A stretch of 64,000 bases of DNA from Acanthamoeba sp. SK_2022b (taxonomy: Eukaryota > Discosea > Longamoebia > Acanthamoebidae), in NCBI GenBank assembly GCA_027943245.1, contig JANDJZ010000027.1:1-64000 (forward strand). The letters are read 5' to 3'. The notes under the pieces were generated by a model. The model saw only the letters and a program-made list of their open reading frames with translations. It was not told the DNA's origin and made no database searches. Each line of letters begins with the position of its first letter. Position 1 is the first letter of the stretch. Shown in pieces: positions 11,885-21,749 of the stretch. The position numbers and the translations under genes are program-made.

Positions 11885-12960
11885 CTTTATAACACTATCT
11901 TGTTTGTTTCGTTTGGTGGGGGGCGTCGCAGTGGCGGGTTCTGTTCCCAAGCATGTGGCGGAGAGGATGAACGCCACTGCGCGCAAGATGATCACCGACT
12001 ACCTTCGCAAGGCCGACGGTACGCGAGGCTTGACCCGTCCTCGCTTTTTCTTTTTCTATTTATATTTATATTTATTTGCTGCATGGGGCGCATTCCTCAA
12101 CCGGTTCTCGGGTCCACTTCGCCGCTCACAGAGGATCAGCGAGTGAGTGTCGAGGAGGAGATCGTGGTCGAGACAGAACAGAATGCCGTGGGCAGCGGAA
12201 CGGGCCTCATCATCACCGCTACCACCACCACCGGCTGTATCTTTGGCGGTTCCGCGTTGGGCGAGCGGGTATGCTTTTATCTTGTCGTTTTATATTTAAA
12301 ATTTTTGTTTTGTTTGTATTGTTTGTATTTTGTATTTTGTTGGCCCCTGCGCCTCTGTGTGGGGTCCAGTTCTTGTGGCTGAGGCCCGCTGGGCGACATC
12401 ATCAGGGCAAGGTGGCCGAGAAGGTGGCCGAAGAGGCGGCGGCGAGCATACTGAAGGACCTGCAGGAAGGGGGGTGCACCGACGAATACCTGCAGGTGGC
12501 CCTCGCATCCCCTCCCGTGTCCCCATTGCGTTGCGAGCTCCACCACGAGTATACTGACATCAGCTTAAACCTTCGCGCGCGCAAGGACCAATTGATCATC
12601 TTCATGGCGCTGGCCAAAGGCACGTCGAAGATCAAGACAGGCCCGCTCTCGCTTCACACCGAAACGTCCATCTTCTTCACTCAGCTTCTCACCGGGGTGC
12701 GTCGTAGCCGCAACTCTTGGTCGCGTTGTTGCACGTTGTGCTCACACCTCCACCACACACACACACACACACACGGGCCGTAGGCGACCTTCCAAGTCAC
12801 GAAGGCGGACGACGCGATGAACGCCTACTACATCCAATGCGAGGGCATCGGCTTTGTCAACCCGCACTCCCGAGCCGGTCCTCCACCAACAGCTGCAACC
12901 GACACCGCTTCGCCCACAGCCACCGGCGAGGAGGAGGAGGAAGAAGCGATGCCCAGCTGA
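10538..12960 (+). CDS. RTCA: RNA 3'-terminal phosphate cyclase
   Basis: Converts RNA 3'-phosphate ends to 2',3'-cyclic phosphates using ATP, through an adenylated histidine. Ten exons: 10538-11044, 11128-11210, 11285-11346, 11457-11577, 11683-11804, 11932-12018, 12132-12268, 12406-12495, 12586-12696, 12784-12960; 498 aa. Family blocks appear in order: GAYKEGGGQVLRN, LTGIRLVAEM, GGTNALAAPQVDY, FFPLGGGVV, DEYLQDQLI, and KTGPLSLHTET with the catalytic His. The ATG at 10538 gives an extra N-terminal stretch of about 85 residues rich in Lys, Arg, Glu and Asn, before the domain begins near LTVDIDGHPHLLIDG. This tail looks nuclear or nucleolar. Two introns hold a TTA microsatellite and an AT-rich stretch. 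It is tail-to-tail with the next gene, 66 bp apart. Confidence 0.95.
11839..11882 (+). repeat. (TTA)n microsatellite in an RTCA intron
   Basis: About 14 perfect ATT/TTA triplets between exons 5 and 6 of the RNA cyclase gene. Poly-Ile, Poly-Tyr and Poly-Asn ORFs through it are artefacts. Confidence 0.9.
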
Positions 12961-13026
12961 ACAGAATGAAACCAAGTTTATGCACAAGCTAACGAGCCAA
13001 AGAGATGACGCACACAACAACATGCT

Positions 13027-14481
13027 TTACGCGCCAATAACGATGTGGCCATCGTTGGCAGCCACGTCCAGGGCCTTGATGTGGACGCGCAGAAGGGGCT
13101 GCTTGCCGTCAACCCAGAAGACTTCCTCGTGCAGCCTGAGGGCCTCGGCCAGCTCCTCCTCCGAGCAGAGGTGGATGACGTCGCCCTCGTCGTCGACGTA
13201 CGTCAGCGCAAAGGCACGCGGCAGCGCCGACCTGGTCAGCTGCTGGCACTTGCCCTGGAGGTAGGCCGCGGCGTAGTCAAAGAGCTTGACAAAGGTGAAG
13301 GCGCTCCTCCGCAGGCCGAGCCTGTGGATGTCGCTTGCCGAGTAGTAGAGCTTCACCACCACCACGGGCTCGTCCTTCTTCGCTTCCTCCTGCTGCTGCT
13401 GCTCGACAGCATTTGAGGGCACGACCACAACCGGGGCAGGGACCTCGACAGGCAGCAGCTCGATAGGCTGCGTCGCCGGCTGTTGCTCCTCTATGACGAC
13501 AAAGTCTTCCTCCTCCTCATCCGAAGAGGAAGGAGAGCAGCTCTCCTCATCGAGCTCCAGCAGCTGTTGCTGCGGGCTCGGAGGCGTGTAGTGGAGCCAC
13601 TCGTAGGTGTTGGAATTGCCAAAGTCGTCGGCGCTGCTCTCGATGCTGCTCTCGAGGGTAGGCTCTTGCGCCTCCTCCTCCTCCTCCACGTTGAGCTGCG
13701 GCTGCTGCGGCTCGTCGATCTCTTGGGTGGCCTCGAAGTTCCTCCAGCTCTCCTCGATCTCGTCCTGAGTGAGCAGGCTCTGGGTCTCGTCTTCATCGAC
13801 GGTGTCGTCCTCGACCTCGACGGCGGGCTTCTGCTCAAAGGCGCCATAGTCGGTGGCGGGAAGCTCGACGCCAGAGGGCTGGAGCAGGCGAACGAGCTCG
13901 TCATCGCCTCCAGCAAGGGAGTCGAACGGGTTCTTGGTCTCGGCGATGAACTCCTGGAGGGGCACCCACTTGACCTTCTTGACCTTGTTCTGCGCGGCGA
14001 GAGCGGCGGCAGCTTGGGCCTGGGCGCGCTGCCTCCTCCTCGCGCGCTGGCTCTTGGTGGTCTTCCTCTTCTTGCGATACTCGTACAGCGAGACGTGGTC
14101 GCGGCCGCTGTTCTGCGACGTGACGGGGGGCATCACGGGCAGGGTGAACACGTTCGAGGGCGTGTCGTCGGTGTCGCTCAGGTCGCTGAAAGCGATCTCA
14201 TCAAGCGTAGAGGCCTCCTTCTCGTTGATGGGCCTGCCCTTGGGCTCGGGCGCGGCGAAGGTCAAGAGCACCTCGATGGCCCTCTCGATCGAGTTTCCTT
14301 CCTGCTCCAGGACAGCGTTGAGCACGGCGTTGTCGTAGTTGGGAAACATGGTCTGCAGGTAGTGGAACAGAGGATTGAAGTTGTGGGTGGCGATCTTGGT
14401 AGGCTCAGCCGCCCCGCCAAAGATGGAAGTCGCATCATTTACGATGGCGCGCTTGACGTTGTTCTTTCCACGTCGCGACAT
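13027..14481 (-). CDS. CUE and PB1 domain adaptor protein
   Basis: Single-exon gene, 484 aa, starting at ATG 14481; the frame is open slightly upstream but without ATG. Residues about 38-75 form a CUE-like ubiquitin-binding helix bundle: MFPNYDNAVLNAVLEQEGN fits the MFP...L pattern of CUE domains. A basic stretch (KKRKTTKSQRARRRQ, about 137-151) could be a nuclear signal. The middle is acidic and Gln-rich, with a (QQQQ)EE run. The C-terminal region (about 390-478) is a PB1 domain: the first-strand lysine is present (VVVKLYYS), and the acidic OPCA motif is nearly canonical (YVDDEGDVIHL followed by EEEL). It can therefore present both a basic and an acidic face. Ubiquitin-linked scaffolding like NBR1/p62 is a reasonable inference, but ZZ and LIR elements are not visible. 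Confidence 0.75.
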   Translation of the reverse strand: MSRRGKNNVKRAIVNDATSIFGGAAEPTKIATHNFNPLFHYLQTMFPNYDNAVLNAVLEQEGNSIERAIEVLLTFAAPEPKGRPINEKEASTLDEIAFSDLSDTDDTPSNVFTLPVMPPVTSQNSGRDHVSLYEYRKKRKTTKSQRARRRQRAQAQAAAALAAQNKVKKVKWVPLQEFIAETKNPFDSLAGGDDELVRLLQPSGVELPATDYGAFEQKPAVEVEDDTVDEDETQSLLTQDEIEESWRNFEATQEIDEPQQPQLNVEEEEEAQEPTLESSIESSADDFGNSNTYEWLHYTPPSPQQQLLELDEESCSPSSSDEEEEDFVVIEEQQPATQPIELLPVEVPAPVVVVPSNAVEQQQQEEAKKDEPVVVVKLYYSASDIHRLGLRRSAFTFVKLFDYAAAYLQGKCQQLTRSALPRAFALTYVDDEGDVIHLCSEEELAEALRLHEEVFWVDGKQPLLRVHIKALDVAANDGHIVIGA

Positions 14482-14822
14482 TTCGAGCACGTAGCAGAGA
14501 AGATTTGTACAAGAAGAGAGATAATTACAAGATAGAGGTGGACTGCTACTATGTACAGGCAGTCGCGACTTAGATGATGCTTGAGTTGCTTCTTGAGATT
14601 GTGCTGTACTAAAACTGAAATTCAGCGCAGGATGCTTGCCCGGCTTTTTCCCGGTTTTAGGTGCAACCTTTCACCGAAAACATGTCACATCTCACTATTT
14701 TCTAATTTGTTTTCAGCGCCTTTAACGAAATTTCTACTAGTAGGCGCCAATCGAGAACCAACAACAGCAGAGAACGCACCCAAGCCAACGCGAGAACGAG
14801 CCCTACCGTTGTGAACTGAACA
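14482..14822. promoter_or_regulatory. Divergent promoter region
   Basis: A 341-bp gap between two divergent ATGs (CUE-PB1 gene leftwards, phosphatase gene rightwards). It is AT-richer than the flanking exons and must hold both start regions. I see no TATA box or element that I can name with confidence. Confidence 0.5.
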
Positions 14823-15693
14823 ATGGAGAATGTGCGGGTAACGGATGACGCGTGGACCCAGGCCGACGAGATACTGCCAGGACTGTACCTTGGTGCCGCC
14901 GAGGCAGCCTTCAACCGCACGGTATCTCTTTCTTCGCAGCTCCCCTGCACCGGTGCACAGTGTGGCCTCATGCAGATGCCAATGTACGCGTAGGCACTGC
15001 GAGAAAAGGGTGTAACCCATATCCTCTGCGCCGCCAAGGGCTTCCGGCCTCGCTACCCAGAGGTACGCTCCCCTTCGGTGGCCGCCGCGCCTGTTCGCGC
15101 ATGAACATGGGTTGCGTGAAGGACTTTGTGTACAAGTGTGTGGAGTTGCTGGACGACGAAGAAGAGGAGATTCTGGGCCTTATCGACGACAGCATCACCT
15201 TCATCGAAGAAGGCCGTAAGTCAGGCGGCGTTCTCGTGCACTGGTACCTCTGTTCCGCCCAGCCGCAGTACGGTCGTAGCCGCTCACCTATGCACTTGCC
15301 TTTCAGCGCTGCCGGCGTGTCCCGCAGTGCTTCCCTGACGGTCGGTAGGTTACATCCCCAGTCTGGAAGCCTTCGCTCTTCCGTGCCGTACCATCGCCTG
15401 CGTGTGCTCTCCCTCACTCATGGCCTGGTGACGTTGATGCTGTGCAGCCTACATCATGAAGCAGATGAAGCTGCCTTACGACCAGGCGCTCGACTTTGTC
15501 ATGCGACGTAGGTGGATCTCGCCCAACCAGGGTACATGCATGCACGCCTGCCGCATTGCAGGGGAGGTCGAGCTCAGCTGAGACCCCCTTTGCCCCACTC
15601 CTTGCCCTAGGCTTCGTCAACCAGCTGAAGCAGTACGAGGTCAGGCTCGGGCACAACGTCAGGAGCAAGCCCGTCATGATGGTCTGCAACTGA
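14823..15693 (+). CDS. Atypical dual-specificity protein phosphatase
   Basis: Six exons: 14823-14921, 14994-15062, 15122-15243, 15307-15344, 15448-15531, 15611-15693; 164 aa, about the size of a bare DUSP catalytic domain. Order of elements: EILPGLYLGAAEAA (start of the DUSP fold), GVTHILCAAKG, then a general-acid region around VELLDDEEEEI. The signature loop is HCAAGVSRS, followed by YIMKQMKLPYDQAL, a typical helix after the P-loop. The intron between exons 3 and 4 splits the catalytic Cys codon itself (TG|C). Targets could be phosphoproteins on Tyr/Ser/Thr or, less likely, RNA or lipids. No targeting signal is seen. It is tail-to-tail with the LOV gene, 83 bp apart. Confidence 0.9.
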
Positions 15694-15776
15694 ACTGTGT
15701 GGGTTGAGGTTGGGTGTTTGAGATTGTTACATACAAGGAAATGGTGGTGGAGATTAATCTAGGTGGAGAGAGGTCC

Positions 15777-17897
15777 CTAGGAGAGATTCGGAGAGGGAAA
15801 GACGAGGGAGGTGTTCCCGGGCAGGGAGGCAGAGAAGAACGAGGAGGTGGAGAGGAGCGAAGTCGAGGGATCGAGCAGCGACGACATGGAGGACGAGAGC
15901 GAGGAGGAAGAGGCGGAGGAGGCGGAACCGGAGGTGAGCGAAAACGAAGAAGACATCTGCACAGGGGGAGCGAGGAGTCGCTGCTGGTGGGCGACCTCTC
16001 CCTGAGCCACGAGCCGCAGCCGCATCACGGGTGTGCCGCCGAGCGGTTCTCTTCCCACGGTGACTCGCCTGCGCGCACGTGGGGGGAAAAGTGCGGAGCT
16101 CAGGCCCTGTTCGGGAGCATGTGCGTTGAGAGCGGAGAGGACGCGCGTACGCGATGGCCTGGGCGAGATCGTCGTCGGAGCCGATGGGGAAAATGGCCAG
16201 CCGTCGAGCCTCCGCGTTGCCCCGAGAGTGAATGGCGGTCGCGCTGCCGCTCATGTACTCGGGGTCCTCATAGATCTGCTGTATGCCGCACTTGAGTCGT
16301 GGCAGTATAGACTTGATCTTGTTACGAAGCCGAGAGAAGCTCGTGTTCTTGTGAATGCTGAACAGATGCATCCGGTCTGTGCGGGCCAACACATTCGTCG
16401 ATTAGAATAGGACCAGCGCGACACACGCACATGAGTCACGCAAGCAACGGCCGAACCTCGGTGGAAGCATCGGACAGTGATCTTCTCCTGCGAGTCGGGG
16501 TGGTAAAACGTTTTCGGGTCGAAGCGGACCTTCTTCGGGCCTGCAGGTTGTGGCAAAGAGGCCAGCGTGAGCGGTTTGCCCGCATTCGGTTGCGTGTCCA
16601 TATTCGCGCTCGCACGTGTATGTGCGCGTATGTGGGTGTACCGATTTGTGATAGCGCCTGGAGGGAGATAGCTGAGTGGGAGAGCTCAAAGGAGGAGAAC
16701 GAGCTGGAAAAAGAGAGCTGCGGATTGCGTTTGAGTCGCTTCAGCTTTCGCCGCAGGTACTCCCGGTCCTGCTCGTTGATCATCTCGAGCCGCTGCGTGA
16801 CGCTGTCGAAGTCGTGTGCGAAGAGGTCGGCGCCCAGAATGTCCTGCTGGACCGCCTTGAGCGAGTAATCGCCCAGATCGACGTGGTCCAGCCACATCCC
16901 GACCTCGGGCGACGTCCACTGGCGCGGGTCGGACCCCATCTCAGTGAGCAGCGTAACATCCTGCTGGATGCCCACGTAGTGCGTCACCGCTCCCTCACCG
17001 TCCTTGATGGGCTGTCACCGGCACGACGCTTGAGTCAGTTCCGGCTGATTGCACCATCGCACAGCACAGAGGGCGCGAACCAGAGCCATGAACTTGTTCC
17101 AGAAGGGCGTCCCGTCCTTGCGGTAGTTGAGGAGGTGGGCCTCGACCTGCTCGCCGCGTTGGATGGCCGCACTGAGCATCTCCACGGTCTGCTTGTTGGT
17201 ACACTTGCCCTGCAGGATGCGGCAGTTGGAGCCCAGGATGTCTGACTTGCCGTACAGGGTCAGCCCCTCGAAGCTGTCGCTAGCGTAGATCACCGGATAG
17301 CCAGGCAGCCTCATGTCCGTGATCACTGTCACCTTCGTTCCCAACGCGAAGACACAGGTCAGATGACACATGAGCAAGTAGTGGAGCTCGGCAGCCGCAT
17401 TAAAAGAAGAAGTAGAGGTGTACGAGGAAGTGAATATCGCTCATAAAGGGCCAGGCCTCGAGCACGGCGGGGCTGGTGAGAAAGGCCAACGCCTGCGCGT
17501 CGTCCATGTAGCCCAGTCTCGATGCTGCCTCGCCAGCTTCTGTTTGCAACGTGCCATCCGCGTTCGTTGGGTCTACTTCTCCGTCTGGCTGCCTATATTC
17601 CTCTGTTACGCCTTCTACTGCGAGGCTGCAACTCCAGCTCTCCTCAGTGGTTTCGCCCTGCTCCGTGCGGGGTCGCTTTAAGATGCCCTTCTTGGGTCGT
17701 CGAGCGGCACCGGTGGGTTCCTGCTCCTCCTCCCTTTTCCTCTTGCTGCCGCTCTCTTGCCTGCAGGGCTCCGACGCTTGTTCTCTTCCCCCCTCTTGCT
17801 CCGCGTTCCTTCGCTCCATCTTCATCTTTTCCGGGTCGCCTGCCGCAGCACCGCAGTGGCTCGTGCTCTGCCCGAGCTGGGGGAGGCCGTGGTCCAT
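15777..17897 (-). CDS. LOV-SAM-PB1 blue-light photoreceptor-like protein
   Basis: Six exons on the minus strand: 17897-17424, 17332-17081, 17011-16642, 16540-16457, 16376-16151, 16068-15777; 565 aa. The N-terminal 120 residues are basic and low in structure, with KKGILKRPR. Residues about 158-270 form a LOV-type PAS domain: VIYASDSFEGLT, then GSNCRILQG with the flavin-reactive Cys, NYRKDGTPFWN, and the strand YVGIQQDVT with the flavin-contacting Gln. All usual FMN-binding positions are present; the usual Arg before NCR is Ser. Next is a SAM domain (WTSPEVGMWLDHVDLGDYS to about residue 345). After that comes a PB1-like domain (ITVRCFHRDRM, IYEDPE, SDDDLAQAI, about residues 390-475), then a Ser-rich tail. 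SAM and PB1 suggest light-controlled oligomerisation or scaffolding. Light sensitivity is inferred. Confidence 0.85.
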
Positions 17898-18257
17898 GGC
17901 CAGCCTTCGGCAGTGAGGTCTGGTGCGCGTTTGGAGGTGGCGAGTGTGAGGTGGGCATGCAGACGGGCCCTCCCCGTTTACCGAACAAAAGACTACTGGC
18001 GGAGAAGGCGATGCGGGGGTGTACTGTTGAGTTGGGGAGCTTCACACGTGAGGTCTCCGCGAGTTGTTTCCGACAGATTGACACCATTGGACAAGCCCGA
18101 GCAAAGACAGCGCCGTTTCTCATGAACCGTAAAAGAAATTTCGCTCAAAATTCGATTGCCCAGATATATCCTGGTTTGGCAAGATGGATCAAAACGGGGC
18201 ACGCAAGGAGGATAAGGGACCCATCCGGGTCTCCTTGCACAAAAGTTGAAGACATCA
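17898..18257. other. Intergenic region upstream of the LOV gene
   Basis: A 360-bp gap between two genes on the minus strand. It should contain the LOV gene promoter and 5' UTR and the 3' UTR of the nucleoside carrier. Only short ORFs without recognisable content are present. An extra upstream LOV exon cannot be excluded. Confidence 0.4.
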
Positions 18258-20816
18258 TCAGAGGAAGGTGGAGCCGGCGATGAAGGAAAAGGCGATGCCG
18301 GCGTAAACGCCGAAGGTGATGCCCAGGTTGAGGATGATGCTAACCTCGGTTCGCTTGTTGAGGCTCACTGCCTGCGGACCGATGGTGAACACCATCGTGC
18401 GGATGTAGCCGCCCAGCACTGCGTAGGCGCCGATGAACACGTACAGTGCCCAATCGTTCCGGAACAAGGCCACCTTGATGTAAATCAGCGAAGCTGCACG
18501 TGCCACAAGTAAGCACACACTGTCCAAGCAAAGCTGGTTGGCGTAAGATGCGCGGCTCTCGTACCAGGAACCCAGAGGAAGCGAATGATGGACGCGATCA
18601 GCTCTGTCGGCTGATTCCACACCACTCGGTAGGGGATCAACACTGTCGACAGACGACACGGACAGCGACGACGAGTCAGTCCACCGCCGCCACCTCCCTT
18701 CAGACATCGTTACCGGGAGGGAGCACTGGGCTGGTGTGTGGCCAAGAGGGCGTCGGTACCGAGCTGTCGACCGGCAAAATCGGCAAAATAGTTGATGTAA
18801 AGGAGGATGAGGGACAGGTTGCTGTTGTCTGCAGCGCCACCGCGACAGGTAAGGGCGCCAGCCATCCAGAGGAGAAGGGAGAAGGGAGGACAGCGGGTGT
18901 ACTGTGTTCGGAGGGAAAGTAGGTGAAGGTGGTTACGACAGCGACGTCGGCAAAGAGAATGAGGCCGCCGGCGAGGGTCGTGGGCCAGACCGTCTTCAGG
19001 AGTTCCCACTTGGACACCTTGATCTCAGTCCCACACTGCTCAAGCTCCACTCGAATCTGCCTGTGCTCGCAGTTCGTCCCAACGCCACGCCACCAATCAG
19101 CCAACACTGAGACTTTCTGCGGCCACACTAACAGCATCGAGGGCCAGAGCAGGAGAGGGAAGCGTACTCGTCGCGCGCGAGCAGTTGATACTTGGTAGCA
19201 GGAAGCTTCATGAGGATGAAGGCCGTGATGACGCCCAGCAGGGAGACCGTGGCACAGGAAAGGAAGTAGTACATGTTCTCCGATTCCTCCGAGAGCGACG
19301 GGGTGAGAAGAAGGAACTGGATGCCTAGGATCAGCGCCGTCGACAGCCGCTGGCCCACCGCCCAGAATATCTGCAGCACACGCCACGTCAGCAAATAATA
19401 ATTATAATTAATTAAATAAATAAATAAATAAATAATAATAATGATTTTAAAACTTTTCCCAATAACGTGCGTGGAGAGAGCGTACGGGCGTCTTGATGGG
19501 GAACACGGAGACGAGGGAGAAGTAGGCGCCAGTGGCCACGGCGTTGAAGATGCCCAACAGCGCGACCAGGCTGTGTGCGGGGAGACGACGAGCAAGAGGC
19601 GGGTGAGCAAGGGGGCGACGAGAGAATGCTGGCGGTGGGCGAATGATTCGCGAGCGAGCGTACCAGGTGAAGACGGCGAGCGGTTTGTCGAGCCAAGGGA
19701 GACTGTAGAGAATGGCCGTGCAAATGATCATCGTCACATAGAGCCGAACGCTGAAGGTGACCTGATACAACCATAGTCACCATCAGCCAATTGAGTTAAG
19801 CTTGATGAGCATGCTTGGTTCAGCGTGTGCGAAAGAGAGGGAGAGGGAGAGGGAGAGGGAGATGAGCACCGTGGAACCAAATCGGAGGTCCAGCTTTTGA
19901 TCATACTTGAGCTGCAGCAACAGAATGGGCAGCAGCGGCGCGTTGAATGCTGTACACGCAAAGGCAATAGTCAGTCTACTGCATGCTCTCTGCACCGACG
20001 ATGGCCCTTCTTGTTCTCTTCGTGCCCCCGTGGAATCGCGACACACTCACTACCACCAAAAGGCAGAGACGTGGGTACCGCCCACGATGATTCGAAAGAT
20101 GGAGGGACCGTAGTGCTCCTTGAAGTACACGATGGCCGACGTGATCGACGAGAACTGAATCTGGTACCCAATCTGCATCACGACGATTACGATCACGACA
20201 AAGACAGCTTAGGGCCAACCACTTCGACCTTTGTGAGCTCCGGTCGAGCAGTACCCCGCAGAGAAGGAAGAGGAGGTAGGCAAGGTAGGTTGAGATCTCG
20301 AGCGAGCGTTTGCTGTACGGCAGTCGCACCAGCGGGAACTCCTTCTCGTCGGCGGCCTTGCGCGCTTCACCCGCCTCCACGCTCGCTGCGTCTCTCGCTG
20401 CGTCGTCCTTTCTCCGCCTGCTTGCCACCGAGAGCTCGCCGTGTGCAGCCGACGCAGAGCCCAGCACGGCGTTGATGCGCTTCTCGCGCAGCTTCTGGTT
20501 GAGGTGGAACACGTGACGGTCCTCGGCTGATATGGGACCGATGATCTCGGCACCCAGCATACCCGGTATTGGGTGCAGCATCACCAGCGAGCGCGTGCGC
20601 TCAGGTTCGCAGGACTCCTCTCCGCCCGCCCCGTGGCTGTCTGCGTGCAGCGCAAACAAATATAAATTTTAATTCTTTTATTGCATTTTTTAAAGTAAAT
20701 TTAATTGTTTTCGTAAAATATTACATCTAATCGACAATTATTGGAGTTGAGGAAAAAGAAGTACCTGGTCGGAGGAGTCCTGCGCGCTCATGTGCGTCCT
20801 CATTGACACGCAACAT
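18258..20816 (-). CDS. Equilibrative nucleoside transporter (SLC29/ENT family)
   Basis: Multi-exon minus-strand gene. The best start is ATG 20816: exon 20816-20765 joins in phase, through an intron with a GTACTT donor, to an exon starting at 20640 and reading DSHGAGGEE. The long N-terminal cytoplasmic part ends at the first membrane segment (YLAYLLFLLCG). Further segments follow in order: FNAPLLPILLLQL, VTMIICTAILYSLPWL, LVALLGIFNAVATGAYFSLV, AVGQRLSTALILGIQFLLL, FLSCATVSLLGVITAFI, LAGGLILFADVAVVTTFTY, WALYVFIGAYAVLGGYIRTM, and the family-typical end LGITFGVYAGIAFSFIAGS. GIFNAVATGAYFSL fits the substrate-path helix of ENTs, and GGYIRT fits their C-terminal helices. The family moves nucleosides and nucleobases down gradients or with protons. 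Internal exon borders were not all fixed. Stop at 18258. Confidence 0.8.
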
Positions 20817-21749
20817 GGAGACGTGGAGACGAGCCGTGGACGGCGAGCAGAAGCAGCCACCGACTGTTCCCTTCTCCTTGTTTCCGTCAACGCGAAAAAT
20901 GACCAGCTTTTTATGTCGACTCAAAAAACTCCCCGGCTGTGTGCCCCAGCCAATGGGCATCCAAGCATACATCACGATGGTGGCTCCATGGAACACTCAA
21001 AGCTTCAAATCTTGTGCAATGTCATCAGCAAGGATGCAGGCAATGAGGCAGGCAAACACACCACCTGCACATGCATGACAGTGCAGCATCAAGTCATGCA
21101 TACATCCAAACAGATGTGTTGACTTTCTGCCAAACCCAGTGGATGTTGTGTAAAGTCAGCACATCTGCTGGGTGGCACAGTATGATTTGACATGGTGCCT
21201 CTGATAACCCTTGATGATGGTACAACGCTGATGGCTGCTGTCATGCATGGATGGGCATGGGCAAACACCAATGCAAAGACAGAATTTTGCTTAGTGGAAG
21301 TTCATGGTTTCAGGTGATGTATGATCCATTCAGGAGTTTCTCTCCATTCCTTTTTTGTATTAGTGTTACAACTCACAACCACCTCCTTCTTTCAAAAGAT
21401 GTGCAATGCTTTTCACATCCACCATTTCTACCCTCCTACCCACTGGTCCCCTCCTTGGGTTAGGATGGGCCATGTGATGGAGGAGCTCAATGAACCAGGG
21501 CTGGGGGGTAGTGGTAGGTGGGGTAGTGGTAGGTGGGGGTTTGGTGCCCTGGTAGGGGTTGAGAGGGCAGGGGGAGGTCTGGATTATGGTTGGAGAGCGA
21601 GGCCACACAGTATCTATCACAGGTTCATGGTATTCTCAATGGAACATTGCGGCTCTGAGGATTGCTGTAATCTTCAAAAGAAATCCATTTACAAGACATA
21701 AACAAGTGCAAGCAGGAGGAAAAGATCGTGAACCGAGGGAGGGATCAGC
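20817..21749. other. AT-richer foreign-looking island between two genes
   Basis: Composition shifts to CATG/TGCATG-rich sequence like that at 1-1750 and 56200-57600. Only short ORFs are present and none is recognised. A locally repeated GGTAGTGGTAGGTGGGG block lies near 21510-21540. It may be a decayed insertion. The minus frame is open upstream of the ENT ATG to 20996 and could add N-terminal residues, but the composition argues against it. Confidence 0.45.

Noticed and set aside
13483..14535. 350-codon ORF on the plus strand
   Set aside because: It is antisense to the CUE-PB1 gene. Its Leu/Val/Gly-rich translation is what the reverse complement of that GC-rich, acidic coding sequence would give, and no domain is visible.
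15811..16005. Acidic plus-strand ORF (EEEEAEEAEPE-like)
   Set aside because: Antisense to the Ser-rich last exon of the LOV gene, whose frame is fixed by splice phases.
20817..20996. Longer N-terminus of the nucleoside carrier from an ATG at 20996
   Set aside because: The frame is open, but the added sequence lies in the foreign-looking island and has a different composition. The ATG at 20816 with the exon 1 splice is simpler.
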